NCBI GenBank assembly: GCA_017305635.1
Contig: JAFKKF010000013.1
Location: 1-64,000 of the forward strand
DNA length: 64,000 nucleotides
From: Hyphomicrobiales bacterium
GTDB lineage: Bacteria > Pseudomonadota > Alphaproteobacteria > Rhizobiales > Kaistiaceae
Direction: 5' to 3'
The translations under genes and the position numbers were made by a program. Below are positions 1-8,735 of this stretch, piece after piece (position 1 is the stretch's first letter; every line of letters starts with the position of its first letter). The notes under the pieces were generated by a model. That model saw nothing but the letters and a program-made list of their open reading frames with translations. It was not told the origin of the DNA and did not search any database.

Positions 1-85
1 TCTGTTTGACGTGAGTGATGTGATTGTTGGCCCGCTCGATGCGCCAGTCGGCCATATGGAAGGCGTAAGAGAGCTGATCGTTCAT
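1..85 (-). CDS. Hypothetical protein, N-terminal fragment at window edge
   Basis: An open reading frame runs off the left edge. It begins MNDQLSYAFHMADWRIERAN and stays open for all 28 visible codons. Its ATG is only four bases from the ATG of the small gene on the opposite strand, so the two start head to head. A GAGGG stretch 13-17 bases upstream of this ATG is a somewhat distant ribosome binding site. The visible residues resemble short, charged helical proteins of rhizobia, but this is an impression only. No function can be given, and the frame may be fortuitous. Confidence 0.3.
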   Translation of the reverse strand, partial: MNDQLSYAFHMADWRIERANNHITHVKQ

Positions 86-89
86 CGAC

Positions 90-251
90 ATGGCTAAGAC
101 CCTCAAGAGCGATACCCCGGATGAAGCGAGGCGCATCGCCGCCCGCATGCTAGCGATGCCGCCGGAGCCTCGAAAGGCCAAGGTTGCCATGAAGCCGGAG
201 CAAAGTCCTAAGCCGCCTCAACCCCGACCGGCGCGCCAGCGCAAGAAGTGA
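90..251 (+). CDS. Small basic proline-rich hypothetical protein (53 aa)
   Basis: This short frame begins MAKTLKSDTPDEARRIAARM and ends in a proline- and lysine-rich tail (PPQPRPARQRKK). Third codon positions are mostly G or C, as expected for coding DNA in this genome. It converges on the IS1595-type transposase gene, with 21 bases between the two stop codons. From memory, small proteins of this type (RIxARMLAMPPxP core) are found in many proteobacteria, often near mobile DNA, but no function is known to me. No strong ribosome binding site is visible; AAGAGAG lies about 16 bases upstream. It may be a passenger gene of the element. Confidence 0.45.
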   Translation: MAKTLKSDTPDEARRIAARMLAMPPEPRKAKVAMKPEQSPKPPQPRPARQRKK

Positions 252-272
252 TGAGCCTTCTGCCTTAGCGTC

Positions 273-1244
273 CTAGGCGTAACCAATCCGCCGATAGGTG
301 AGGCGCTTGCCTTCGATGCCCTTGGCAATGTCCGCAACGCGGTCCGTGTCGTTCCAGCCAAGCGCGGTGCGGCGGTTGTAACGGAACTCGAACTCCGACA
401 GATAGCGGTGCAGATGGGCCTCACTGCAATGCTGGTAGACGCCCGTCATGCCGCGCTTGAACACCGAGAACACGTTCTCGACGGTGTTGGAGTGAATCAC
501 GCCATCGGCTTCGTAGCGGACGTACTCCTTGGTCGAGTGACGCACGGTGCGGTGATCCGCGAACTCCTTGCCGGTTTCGGTGTAGAGGCGGCTTTCGTCG
601 GTGTGCAGCGCTGACTTGCGGTCAACGTTGCGAACCAGCACGTCGCGCACGTCCGAAGCGGTTGCGTTCTCGACATGGAACATGCGGACTTCGCCGCCAC
701 GCTCGACAAGGGCGACAACGGGGTTCTTGGACTGAGGGCCTTTGCGCTTGATGTAGGGACGGGTGCCGCGCTGCTTGGAGACGCGGGGCGTTGACGTGCG
801 GCCGATGTAGGTCTCGTCGGCTTCGACAATCTTGCCCTCGCCGCCGATAGGGCCTGCGCCCATGTCCTTCATGGCTTCGCGGATGCGGTGTGCCATGAAC
901 CAGGCGGTGCGGTAGGAGCCGAAGCCGAGCATGCGCCAGAGCTGGTGCGCGCTCATGCCCTTCTTGGACGAGCCCATGAGATGCATCGCCAGCCACCACT
1001 TGGACAGCGGTATCTTGGAGCGCTCAAAGACGGTGCCAACCGTGACCGTGAACTGCCCCTTGCAGGCATTGCAGTAGCGCAGGCCGGCACGGTGCGAATG
1101 CTTCTTGCCTTCGACAACCGGCATAGTGTCGGCATCAACGTTGCCGCAATGGGGGCAGACGGGACCATTGGGCCAGCGGATTGCCTCGAGGGCTTCGCGG
1201 GCCTTGTCCTCATCGTGAAAGATCGGGTCTTGCAGGTTGGTCAT
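273..1244 (-). CDS. IS1595 family transposase
   Basis: This 323-residue protein has the domain order of the IS1595 family. An N-terminal zinc ribbon shows CPHC near residue 30 and CNAC near residue 58. The ISXO2-like catalytic domain follows, with the acidic motif EADETYIGR, a second acidic residue in LHTDESRLY, and HSNTVENVFSVFKRG carrying the N/E and K positions. The C-terminal HLHRYLSEFEFRYNRR block is also typical. The frame is intact, so the enzyme could be active. I could not find matching terminal inverted repeats. A possible end (GGGGTCCACTTTTGTCAAG, about 1278-1296) lies upstream of the gene without a partner on the other side. The left end may lie outside the window or the copy may be immobile. 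Confidence 0.9.
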   Translation of the reverse strand: MTNLQDPIFHDEDKAREALEAIRWPNGPVCPHCGNVDADTMPVVEGKKHSHRAGLRYCNACKGQFTVTVGTVFERSKIPLSKWWLAMHLMGSSKKGMSAHQLWRMLGFGSYRTAWFMAHRIREAMKDMGAGPIGGEGKIVEADETYIGRTSTPRVSKQRGTRPYIKRKGPQSKNPVVALVERGGEVRMFHVENATASDVRDVLVRNVDRKSALHTDESRLYTETGKEFADHRTVRHSTKEYVRYEADGVIHSNTVENVFSVFKRGMTGVYQHCSEAHLHRYLSEFEFRYNRRTALGWNDTDRVADIAKGIEGKRLTYRRIGYA

Positions 1245-1515
1245 GGCGGCGTCCCCTGTTGACTGGACTATCGCTCCCGGGGTCCACTTTTGTCAAGTGC
1301 ATAACTAGGAATAATTTCCTACATACCATAAACGAGATTCCGTGGGCGGGATATCTTTTCGCCACGCCGCCCCGACCGGCACGATTTCGGCGGCATGTCC
1401 CGCCAACCGCGCGGGCATCCCGTCGCCAGCCGCCGAGCGCAGGCGCCAACTTGTCCCCCTCTCCGGAATCGCGCGCAAAATCGCGAGCACCTCCCTTTCC
1501 GGAAAGGTGCTCCCC

Positions 1516-1845
1516 ATGATGAAGTTCGAGCTCCCCGCGCCCGCCCATCCGGCGCATCCCTTTGGCGGCTTCGAGGCGCAAGCGTCCGCAAGCATCGCCG
1601 CCGTCGTCTCGACCGGCGCCAGCCTCTACGACCGCGGCCGCCATCTCCCCCGCCTCATCCCGCTCATGCCCGGCGAGATCGACGATGCACGCCCGACCGT
1701 GCGCCGCGCGATCCTCGCCCGGCTGGCGCGAGCGCTGCGGGCCGAGCGCAATCGCGGCCGCGCCGGCCACTGGACCTACGACCTCAACCGTCACATTGCG
1801 CTGAAGCAGGCCTATGCCGCGGAACGGGCGCTGTTGCCCAAATGA
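1516..1845 (+). CDS. Hypothetical protein (109 aa)
   Basis: The protein begins MMKFELPAPAHPAHPFGG and has an arginine-rich C-terminal half with the run HWTYDLNRHIALKQAYAAER. The start was chosen because GGAAAGG lies nine bases upstream of the first ATG; a longer upstream frame exists but has no such site. There is no signal peptide or membrane segment. It loosely recalls small alphaproteobacterial DUF6477-like proteins, but I would not assign a family. The gene converges with mucR, and a strong hairpin lies immediately after its stop codon. Confidence 0.6.
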   Translation: MMKFELPAPAHPAHPFGGFEAQASASIAAVVSTGASLYDRGRHLPRLIPLMPGEIDDARPTVRRAILARLARALRAERNRGRAGHWTYDLNRHIALKQAYAAERALLPK

Positions 1846-1846
1846 A

Positions 1847-1878
1847 AAGGCCGCCCGCGGTCTCCCGCGAACGGCCTT
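1847..1878. terminator. Hairpin between convergent genes, probable terminator
   Basis: AAGGCCG at 1847-1853 pairs with CGGCCTT at 1872-1878, and the inner CGCGG/CCGCG extends the stem. It starts two bases after the stop of the 109-residue gene and lies 20 bases beyond the mucR stop. It could therefore serve both strands. Only a short A run precedes it, so termination strength is uncertain. Confidence 0.55.
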
Positions 1879-1898
1879 CCGGATGGTGGAGCGGGCGC

Positions 1899-2312
1899 CT
1901 ACTTGCGGCGGCGCTGCTGGCCGAGGCCCATCTTCTTCGCCAGCGCCGAGCGCGCGGCGGCATAGTTCGGGGCGACCATCGGATAGTCGGCGGGAAGCGT
2001 CCACTTCTCGCGGTATTCCTCGGGCGAAAGGTCGTAGTGCGTGCGCAGGTGGCGCTTCAGCGACTTGAACTTCTTGCCGTCCTCGAGGCAGACGATGTAA
2101 TCCGGGAACACCGACTTCTTCGGATTGACCGCGGGCTTCAGCGGCTCCGGCTCCGGTTCGTGATGGCCGCCATGGGTGTTGTTCAGGGCACGGTGAACGT
2201 CCGCGATGAGACCGGGAAGCTCGGAAGCCGGGACCGTATTGTTGCTGACATAGGCGGAAACGATTTCAGCAGCCAGATCAATCAAGTCCGGAGCTTCGCT
2301 TTGGTCGTGCAT
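1899..2312 (-). CDS. mucR: MucR/Ros family zinc-finger transcriptional regulator
   Basis: This 137-residue protein matches the Ros/MucR family, global regulators of exopolysaccharide, motility and virulence genes in rhizobia and relatives. The C-terminal DNA-binding domain has the prokaryotic zinc-finger pattern: C75, D78, H88 and H92 in [18 protein letters not shown], followed by the [24 protein letters not shown] signature. The N-terminal helices ([17 protein letters not shown]) correspond to the oligomerisation region. It is transcribed alone, with about 530 bases of non-coding DNA upstream. MucR proteins usually repress their own promoter by binding AT-rich DNA; the less GC-rich stretch at about 2410-2550 is a candidate. 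The gene lies next to the IS1595 transposase but is intact. Confidence 0.95.
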   Translation of the reverse strand: MHDQSEAPDLIDLAAEIVSAYVSNNTVPASELPGLIADVHRALNNTHGGHHEPEPEPLKPAVNPKKSVFPDYIVCLEDGKKFKSLKRHLRTHYDLSPEEYREKWTLPADYPMVAPNYAAARSALAKKMGLGQQRRRK

Positions 2313-2842
2313 GACTCACCTTGCTTGGGGTTTGTTCTTGGGAAGACGGTAACGGCAGGAGGTTGACCAGAAGGCTTTCCTTGCGTCGCCCTGCCCTGCA
2401 GGATCGCTCAAGAAAACCGAAGCCAATGGTTACTGTGCGTTCGTATAGGGACTATGCAGGCGCGAGACAAGAGAAATTCCTGGCGCCTCTCAATTCTATT
2501 TGATGACTTTCAATCCACTTGCCCGACCCGCTTCCATACCTGTGCCAAAATAGCGCGGGAGCGCGGAAAGCCTGACCCGCCGGCCCGCAACCGCAAACCG
2601 GCATCGGCAGTTCTATACAGCCATGCGGCGGGATCGGGGCAGTCCGGGAATTTGGCGATCGCCCCGGCCTTTCCGCCCACCGGTTACCCTGCCGGGACGT
2701 TCGGGGTTGAGTTGGCTGGCGCGGAATGCCATCTGGAGGGCATCAGGAAGCAGGGCTTCCGCTCCCACATTCACCCATACGAGAGGTGCGGCAAGGCTGT
2801 CGCCCTTTCGGCTTGCCTTCGAACTGTCGAGGTTAACCGGCC
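2313..2842. other. Non-coding region upstream of mucR and ptrB
   Basis: About 530 bases without a convincing gene; open frames here have poor codon character and no family resemblance. It must contain the divergent promoters for mucR and for the oligopeptidase gene. The segment 2410-2550 is clearly less GC-rich than its surroundings, as expected for MucR-type autoregulatory DNA. No canonical promoter could be picked with confidence. Confidence 0.5.
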
Positions 2843-4975
2843 ATGACCAATCGTCTGCTCGACGAAGCCGCCCGCGAGACCGTCACCGGCGGCGCCGCCA
2901 CGCCCCTCCCGCCGGTCGCGGAGAAGCGCCCTTCCCCTTCCACCTGGCATGGCGTCACCCGCGTCGACGACTATGCATGGCTGCGCGCCGACAACTGGCA
3001 GCAGGTCATGCACGAGCCGTCCGTGCTCGCCCCCGACATCCGCGCCTATCTCGATGCCGAGAACGCCTATTCGGAGGCCGCCATGGCCCCGGTCGAGGAG
3101 CTGCGCAAGGCGCTCTTCAAGGAGATGCGCGGGCGGATCAAGGAGGATGATTCCTCGGTCCCCGCTCCCGACGGCCCCTATGCCTATGCGATCCGCTATG
3201 CCGAGGGCGGCGAGCATCCGCTGCTGGTGCGCACGGCGCGCGAGGGCGGTCCCGAGACCATCCTCCTCGACGCCGATGCCATGGCGAAGGGCAAGGCCTA
3301 TTTCCGCCTCGGCGGCAGCGCCCACAGCCCCGACCACCGCTTCCTTGCCTATGCCGTCGACGAGCGCGGCTCGGAATATTTCGAGCTCCGCATTCGCGAC
3401 ATCGCCACCGGCGAGGACCTTGCCGACGCGATCCCCGCGACCGCCGGCTCGATGACCTGGGCGGCCGACTCGCGCACGCTCTTCTACGTCCACATGGACG
3501 AGAACCATCGCCCGTCCAGCGTCTATCGCCACGTCATCGGCAGCGATCCGGCGACCGACATCCTCGTCTATGCCGAGGCCGATCCCGGCTTCTTCGTCGG
3601 CGTCGGCTCGACGCAGTCGAACGCCTTCATCCTCATCTCGACCCATGACCACGAGACGTCCGAGGTCCGCCTCGTCGACGCGCTCCATCCGGAGAGCGAG
3701 CCGCGCCTCGTCGCCGAGCGGAAGACCGGCGAGGAATACCACCTCGACCATGGCGACGACCGCTTCTTCATCCTCACCAATGCCGGCGGCGCCGAGGACT
3801 TCAAGATCGTCACCGCCCCCGTCGCCGCGCCCGGGCGCGAGAACTGGCAGGATCTGGTCCCGCACAAGGCCGGCCGCCTCATCCTCCACCACACCGTCCT
3901 GAAGCGCTTCCTCGTCCGGCTCGAGCGCGAGAACAGCCTGCCGCGCATCGTCATCCGCGACATCGCCTCCGGCGAGGAGCACGCCATCGCCTTTGCCGAG
4001 GAAGCCCATTCCCTCGGCATGCTCGACGGCTACGAGTTCGACACGACCACGCTCCGCTTCACCTATTCCTCGATGACCACGCCGTCGCGCGTCTTCGACT
4101 ACGACATGGCGACGCGCACCCGCGTGCTCCGCAAGGAGGACGAGATCCCCTCCGGCCACGACCCGGCGCACTACGTCACGCGCCGCGTCTTCGCCCCCGC
4201 GCCCGACGGCGAGCTCGTCCCCGTCTCGCTCCTCTGGCATCGCGACACGAAGCTCGACGGCTCGGCGCCGCTCCTCCTCTACGGCTACGGCGCCTATGGC
4301 ATCACCATCCCTGCCTCGTTCTCGATCTCGCGCCTGTCGCTGGTCGATCGCGGCTTCGTCTATGCCATCGCCCATATCCGCGGCGGCAAGGACAAGGGCT
4401 ACCGCTGGTACCAGGACGGGCGCCGCGCGAAGAAGGTGAACACTTTCACCGACTTCATCGCCGCCGGCGAATACCTTGCCGCCGGGCGCTACACCTCGCG
4501 CGGCCGCATCGTCGCCTGGGGCGGCTCGGCCGGCGGCCTCCTCATGGGCGCGGTCGCCAACATGGCGCCCTCGCTCTTTGCCGGCATCGTCGCCGAGGTG
4601 CCCTTCGTCGACGTGCTCGACACCATGCTCGACGGCACGCTGCCGCTCACCCCGCCGGAATGGCCCGAATGGGGCAACCCGATCGAGAGCGAGGCGGATT
4701 TCCGCACCATCGCGGCCTATTCGCCCTATGACAATGTCGGCGCGCAGGCCTATCCGGCCATCCTCGCGCTTGCCGGCCTCACCGACCCGCGCGTCACCTA
4801 CTGGGAGCCGGCGAAGTGGGTAGCGAAGCTCCGTGCCACCAAGACCAACGACGCCCTCGTCATCCTCAAGACCAACATGGATGCGGGCCATGGCGGCGCC
4901 GCCGGCCGCTTCGACCGGCTGCAGGAGACCGCCTACGCCACCGCCTTCGCCCTCAAGGTCGCGGGCAAGGCTTAG
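2843..4975 (+). CDS. ptrB: Oligopeptidase B (S9A prolyl oligopeptidase family)
   Basis: A 710-residue cytosolic serine peptidase of the prolyl oligopeptidase family. Oligopeptidase B cleaves short peptides after Arg or Lys. The N-terminal beta-propeller domain begins after RVDDYAWLRADNWQQV, and the C-terminal alpha/beta-hydrolase domain carries the catalytic triad: S562 in GGSAGG, D648 in GLTDPRVTYWEP and H683 in MDAGHGG. The length equals the usual 680-720. There is no signal peptide. The start follows a short GC-rich leader; the N-terminal 30 residues are poorly conserved, so a slightly later start is possible. It is a single gene followed by a repeat-filled intergenic region. Confidence 0.93.
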   Translation: MTNRLLDEAARETVTGGAATPLPPVAEKRPSPSTWHGVTRVDDYAWLRADNWQQVMHEPSVLAPDIRAYLDAENAYSEAAMAPVEELRKALFKEMRGRIKEDDSSVPAPDGPYAYAIRYAEGGEHPLLVRTAREGGPETILLDADAMAKGKAYFRLGGSAHSPDHRFLAYAVDERGSEYFELRIRDIATGEDLADAIPATAGSMTWAADSRTLFYVHMDENHRPSSVYRHVIGSDPATDILVYAEADPGFFVGVGSTQSNAFILISTHDHETSEVRLVDALHPESEPRLVAERKTGEEYHLDHGDDRFFILTNAGGAEDFKIVTAPVAAPGRENWQDLVPHKAGRLILHHTVLKRFLVRLERENSLPRIVIRDIASGEEHAIAFAEEAHSLGMLDGYEFDTTTLRFTYSSMTTPSRVFDYDMATRTRVLRKEDEIPSGHDPAHYVTRRVFAPAPDGELVPVSLLWHRDTKLDGSAPLLLYGYGAYGITIPASFSISRLSLVDRGFVYAIAHIRGGKDKGYRWYQDGRRAKKVNTFTDFIAAGEYLAAGRYTSRGRIVAWGGSAGGLLMGAVANMAPSLFAGIVAEVPFVDVLDTMLDGTLPLTPPEWPEWGNPIESEADFRTIAAYSPYDNVGAQAYPAILALAGLTDPRVTYWEPAKWVAKLRATKTNDALVILKTNMDAGHGGAAGRFDRLQETAYATAFALKVAGKA

Positions 4976-4990
4976 GGCAAGAAGCCTCTC

Positions 4991-5590
4991 GCAGCGGATG
5001 GCGCGGGGTGCCCTACCTCTCCCCGGTGGGGAGAGGGCAAGCGGAGGGGATGCCCAAAGACGCGGATCGCTCGCACCGCGCGGCGAAGGGTGCCTAACCT
5101 CTCCCCGGTGGGGAGAGGTCGGCGCGTAGCGCCGGGTGAGGGGGCCAAGTTTCGTGCCTTCGCTCGCTTCGGGTTCGCCGCACCACGCTTGCAGACGCGA
5201 GCGGGCCGAGTTGCAGCATTGTCCGCTGTTCCCCCCTCACCCGCTCGCCCGGCCAATGCCGGGCTCACGACCTCTCCCCACCGGGGAGAGGTGAGCGGCG
5301 CGCCCTCTCCCAACAGGGGCAGAGGGCAAGCGGAGGGGTTCCCAGGACGTGGATGGCTCGCAACGAATGGCGAAGGGCGCCCTAACCTCTCCCCGGTGGG
5401 GAGAGGTGGGCGCGTAGCGCCGGGTGAGGGGGCCAAGTTTCGTTCCTTCGCTGGATTCGGGCTCGCTGCACCACGTCTCCAGACGCGGGCGGGCCGGGCA
5501 GCGGCGCCGTTCGCCGTTCCCCCTCACCCGCTTGCCCGGCCAATGCCGGGCTCACGACCTCTCCCCACCGGGGAGAGGTGAGCGGCGCGC
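4991..5590. repeat. Cluster of palindromic intergenic repeats with an about 287-bp period
   Basis: The core palindrome CTCTCCCCGGTGGGGAGAG (or its ACC variant) occurs five times, centred near 5026, 5108, 5281, 5396 and 5568. The longer surrounding unit is duplicated imperfectly: about 5086-5303 matches about 5373-5590. Both copies contain GGCGCGTAGCGCCGGGTGAG, a variable segment, then CCGGCCAATGCCGGGCTCAC. The intervening 5303-5373 resembles 5016-5090. Reading frames through this region are artefacts of the repeats. Such arrays are typical mosaic palindromic elements of Hyphomicrobiales intergenic DNA and can fold into large hairpins. Confidence 0.85.
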
Positions 5591-5650
5591 CTTGAGAGAC
5601 ACGGCCCGCTCCCACTCGGAGGGTGGCAAGCGAGCGAGCACGCAAAAGAA

Positions 5651-5677
5651 AAATGGCCGGCGCAAAGCCGGCCATTT
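5651..5677 (-). terminator. Rho-independent terminator of sodB
   Basis: AAATGGCCGGC (5651-5661) pairs perfectly with GCCGGCCATTT (5667-5677) around a five-base loop. Read on the minus strand the hairpin is followed by TTCTTTTGCG, and the stem itself ends in Ts, giving a good intrinsic terminator 28 bases past the sodB stop codon. Confidence 0.8.
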
Positions 5678-5705
5678 CATCCGTCAAATCGAAGAACCGA
5701 AAGCC

Positions 5706-6314
5706 CTACACCTTCGCCTTGGCCTTCTCGTAAAGCTCGAGCACGTAGTCCCAGTTGACCAGGCTGTCGACGAAGGCCTCGAGGTATTTCGGCCGGGCGT
5801 TGCGGTAGTCGATGTAGTAGGAGTGCTCCCACACGTCGACGCCGAGGATCGGCGAGCCGCCATGGACGAGCGGGTTCTCGCCGTTCGGCGTCTTGGTGAT
5901 CTCGAGCTTGCCGTTCCTCACCGACACCCACGCCCAGCCCGAGCCGAACTGCGTCGTCCCCGCCTGGACGAAATCGGCCTTGAACTTGTCATAGCCGCCG
6001 AGGTCGCTGTCGATCGCCGCCTGCAGGGCGCCAGGGATCTTCTTGCCGCCGCCGCCCTTCTTCATCCAGTTCCAGAAGAGGCAGTGGTTGTAGTGCTGCG
6101 CGGCATTGTTGAAGAGGCCGGCATTCTTCGAATAGCTCTGCTTGACGATCTCCTCGAGGCTCTTGTCCTCGAGGCCGGAGCCCTTCAGCAGGTTGTTGCC
6201 GTTGGTCACGTAAGCCTGATGGTGCTTGTCGTGATGATATTCCAGCGTCTCCTTCGACATGAAGGGGGCCAGCGCCTCGTAGTCGTAAGGCAGCGGGGGC
6301 AATTCGAACGCCAT
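5706..6314 (-). CDS. sodB: Superoxide dismutase, Fe-type
   Basis: A 202-residue Fe/Mn superoxide dismutase that converts superoxide to oxygen and hydrogen peroxide in the cytosol. Metal ligands are H27 (in HHDKHH), H77 (AAQHYNH), D160 and H164 (DVWEHSYYIDY). Q73 in NNAAQ is in the position typical of Fe-type enzymes, so iron is the likelier metal. The start MAFELPPLPYDYEALAPFMS follows AGAGGAGC eight bases upstream; an upstream in-frame ATG would add 44 residues not found in the family. It is monocistronic, with a strong terminator downstream. Confidence 0.95.
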   Translation of the reverse strand: MAFELPPLPYDYEALAPFMSKETLEYHHDKHHQAYVTNGNNLLKGSGLEDKSLEEIVKQSYSKNAGLFNNAAQHYNHCLFWNWMKKGGGGKKIPGALQAAIDSDLGGYDKFKADFVQAGTTQFGSGWAWVSVRNGKLEITKTPNGENPLVHGGSPILGVDVWEHSYYIDYRNARPKYLEAFVDSLVNWDYVLELYEKAKAKV

Positions 6315-6462
6315 CTGAGAGCTCCTCTGAAAGGCCTTGTAATTATTGATGCCTGATGCCCGGAGGCCGCCGCCGGGACCGACGAAATGAGGGGTAAGGG
6401 GAACATAGGCCCCGGCCGCCCTCCCGACAACCGCCGGAGGGGGCACAAATTTTCGCGTCCCG

Positions 6463-8100
6463 TCAGCCGCGGAGAATGCCGCCGAGGGCGCCGCGGATGA
6501 TGGCCCGCCCGACCGAGCCGCCGATCGAGCCGCCGACCGATTTTCCGATGTCGGCGGCGATCTGGCCGGCGACGCGGTTGGTCACGGTGCGGGTGATCTC
6601 GCGGGTGACGCGCTGGGTCGGCGATAGGCGCGTGCCCCGCGCCCGGCTGGTGCCGAAGATCGAGCCGATCATGCCACCGAACCAGCCGCCGCCGCCGCCG
6701 GCCTGCGTCTGCTCGGCGCTCGGGGCGGGCGACCCGTCGGGCATGGTCGCGCGCGGCGCCGGCGCGGAGGTCGGCGCCGGGGCGTCGCTCCGCTTCTCCA
6801 CCGCGGCGTCCTTGAACCGGCCCTGCAGGATCTCGAAGGCGGATTCGCGGTCGACCATCTTGTCGTAGATCGGCCCGATAGGGCTCATCGCGATCACCTT
6901 CTGCCGCTCCTGGTCGGTGATCACCCCGATCCGGGACGAAGGTGGGCGCATCAGGGTGCGCTGGACGATCGAGGGCACGCCCTTGTCCTCCAGCGTCGAG
7001 ACCAGCGCCTCGCCGACGCCGAGTTGCGTGATCACCTCGAAGGTATTCAGGTCCGGGTTCGGGCGGAACGTGTCGGCCGCCGCCTTCACCGCCTTGGTAT
7101 CGCGCGGCGTGTAGGCGCGGAGCGCATGCTGCACGCGGTTGCTCATCTGGGCGAGCACGGTGTCCGGCACGTCGAGCGGGTTCTGCGTCACGAAATAGAC
7201 GCCGACGCCCTTCGAGCGCACCAGGCGCACGACCTGCTCGATCTTTTCAAGGAGCGGCTTCGGCGCGTCGTTGAAGAGGAGATGCGCCTCGTCGAAGAAG
7301 AACACCAGGCGCGGCTTCTCGGGGTCGCCGATCTCGGGCAGCACCTCGTAGAATTCGGACAGCAGCCAGAGCAGGAAAGTGGCGTAGAGGCGCGGCGACT
7401 GCATCAGGTTCATGGCCGCGAGGATGTTGACGTAGCCGCGCCCGTCGGTGGTCGTCCGCAGCATCTGCGTCACGTCGAGCGCCGGTTCGCCGAAGAACTG
7501 GGTGGCGCCCTGCTGCTCGAGCACCAGAAGCGCCCGCTGCACCGTGCCGACGGTCGCCTTCGACACGTTGCCGTAGCGCGTCGTCAGCTCGCTCGCCCGG
7601 TCGGCGACATAGGCGAGCAGCGCCTGCAGGTCCTTCAGGTCGAGGAGGAGGAGCCCCTCCTCGTCGGCGATCTTGAAGGCGATGTTGAGCACGCCCTCCT
7701 GCGTGTCGTTGAGGTCGAGGAGGCGCGAGAAGAGAAGCGGCCCGATCTCCGACACGGTCGAGCGGATGGGGTGGCCGTCCTTGCCGAAGAGGTCCCAGAA
7801 GATCACCGGGAAGGCCTGGAACTTGTACTCGGCCGTGAAACCGATCTGCTCGGCGCGCTTGGCGAGGAAGTCCTTCGCCTCGCCCGCCTGCGACAGTCCG
7901 GCGAGGTCGCCCTTCACGTCGGAGCAGAAGACCGGCACGCCCGAGGCCGAAAAGCCCTCCGCCATGTCCTGCAGCGACACGGTCTTGCCGGTGCCGGTCG
8001 CCCCGGTGATCAGCCCGTGGCGGTTGGCATAGGGGAGAAGCACGTATTCCGGCTTCTTGCTGACGCCGAGGAATACCTTGCCCGGCTCGAGAAGTGACAT
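6463..8100 (-). CDS. HerA-like ATPase, DUF853 (YjgR) family
   Basis: A 545-residue P-loop ATPase of the HerA/FtsK-like group. Walker A is GATGTGKT at residues 33-40; FFFDEAHLLF near the middle is a Walker B motif followed by the conserved DEAH-like stretch, and FVTQNPLDVPDTVLAQMSNR fits the sensor region of DUF853 proteins. The C-terminus is a linker rich in Ala, Pro and Gly, then a glycine-rich tail (GGSIGGSVGRAIIRGALGG). The cellular role of DUF853 proteins is not established; relation to DNA-translocating HerA suggests nucleic-acid work, which is inference. The start MSLLEPGKVFLG was chosen by family length; the frame continues 64 codons upstream into the divergent promoter region. Confidence 0.9.
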   Translation of the reverse strand: MSLLEPGKVFLGVSKKPEYVLLPYANRHGLITGATGTGKTVSLQDMAEGFSASGVPVFCSDVKGDLAGLSQAGEAKDFLAKRAEQIGFTAEYKFQAFPVIFWDLFGKDGHPIRSTVSEIGPLLFSRLLDLNDTQEGVLNIAFKIADEEGLLLLDLKDLQALLAYVADRASELTTRYGNVSKATVGTVQRALLVLEQQGATQFFGEPALDVTQMLRTTTDGRGYVNILAAMNLMQSPRLYATFLLWLLSEFYEVLPEIGDPEKPRLVFFFDEAHLLFNDAPKPLLEKIEQVVRLVRSKGVGVYFVTQNPLDVPDTVLAQMSNRVQHALRAYTPRDTKAVKAAADTFRPNPDLNTFEVITQLGVGEALVSTLEDKGVPSIVQRTLMRPPSSRIGVITDQERQKVIAMSPIGPIYDKMVDRESAFEILQGRFKDAAVEKRSDAPAPTSAPAPRATMPDGSPAPSAEQTQAGGGGGWFGGMIGSIFGTSRARGTRLSPTQRVTREITRTVTNRVAGQIAADIGKSVGGSIGGSVGRAIIRGALGGILRG

Positions 8101-8279
8101 AGCGCGACTCCGTATCTTTGCAGTGCAGAAACTAGGCGCCCCGGCCGCGCCGGGCAACGCCCCGCCGCACTTCTTCCGCGCGACAATAACAGTTGCGTGA
8201 CTTTCTTCCGTACCCGCTTGCGGTTCGTCCCGATGCCGGGGCACGATTGGAACGGTTACAATCCTGATGGAGCGACCTG

Positions 8280-8723
8280 ATGCGCCTGACAATCGCCTTC
8301 GTGGCTGCTGCCCTTGCCGTCTCGGCCGCCGGCATCGTCCATGCCGCCGACGATCCGATCACGGCGCGCCAGGCGCTGATGAAGAAGAACGGCGCGGCGG
8401 TGAAGACCGCCCTCGGCTTCATCAAGGGCGAGACGCCCTATGACGCGGCCAAGGCCGCCGACGCGATGAAGGACATAGCCGACGACCTCACGACCTTCGT
8501 CACCCTCTTCCCCGAGGGCAGCGACAAGGGCGGCGACACCACCGCCTCGCCCGCCATCTGGACCGACATGGCCGGCTTCAAGGCGCTCGCCGACAAGACC
8601 GTCGCCGACGCCACCCTGGCGCAGAACGCGGCCGCCGGCGGGCTCGATTCCTTCAAGACCGCCTTCGCCACCGTGGGCGGCGACTGCCAGGCCTGCCACC
8701 AGAAGTACCGGGTGAAGAAGTAG
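8280..8723 (+). CDS. Periplasmic cytochrome c' / c556 family protein
   Basis: A 147-residue secreted haem protein. Residues 1-22 (MRLTIAFVAAALAVSAAGIV, then HA) form a Sec signal peptide. The mature part is a four-helix bundle of the cytochrome c' type, with the single haem-binding motif CQACH close to the C-terminus followed by KYRVKK, exactly where this family keeps it. Aromatic and acidic residues (AIWTDMAGFKALADKT) in helix 3 also fit. Proteins of this class bind NO or CO or act as small electron carriers. It is divergent from the HerA-like gene, with a 179-base shared upstream region, and is followed by repeats. Confidence 0.9.
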   Translation: MRLTIAFVAAALAVSAAGIVHAADDPITARQALMKKNGAAVKTALGFIKGETPYDAAKAADAMKDIADDLTTFVTLFPEGSDKGGDTTASPAIWTDMAGFKALADKTVADATLAQNAAAGGLDSFKTAFATVGGDCQACHQKYRVKK

Positions 8724-8735
8724 GCGGGCGAGTCC

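Noticed and set aside
2454-2846. 130-codon forward frame before the oligopeptidase gene
   Set aside because: No ribosome binding site, no family resemblance and irregular composition; more likely promoter DNA.
4998-5590. CRISPR-like array
   Set aside because: The repeats are palindromic, irregularly spaced and associated with duplicated flanks; there are no regular unique spacers or cas genes.
4972-5687. Open frames on both strands across the repeat cluster
   Set aside because: They are made of repeated palindromic units (LSPVGRG, PLPTGER) and are typical false genes of repeat arrays.
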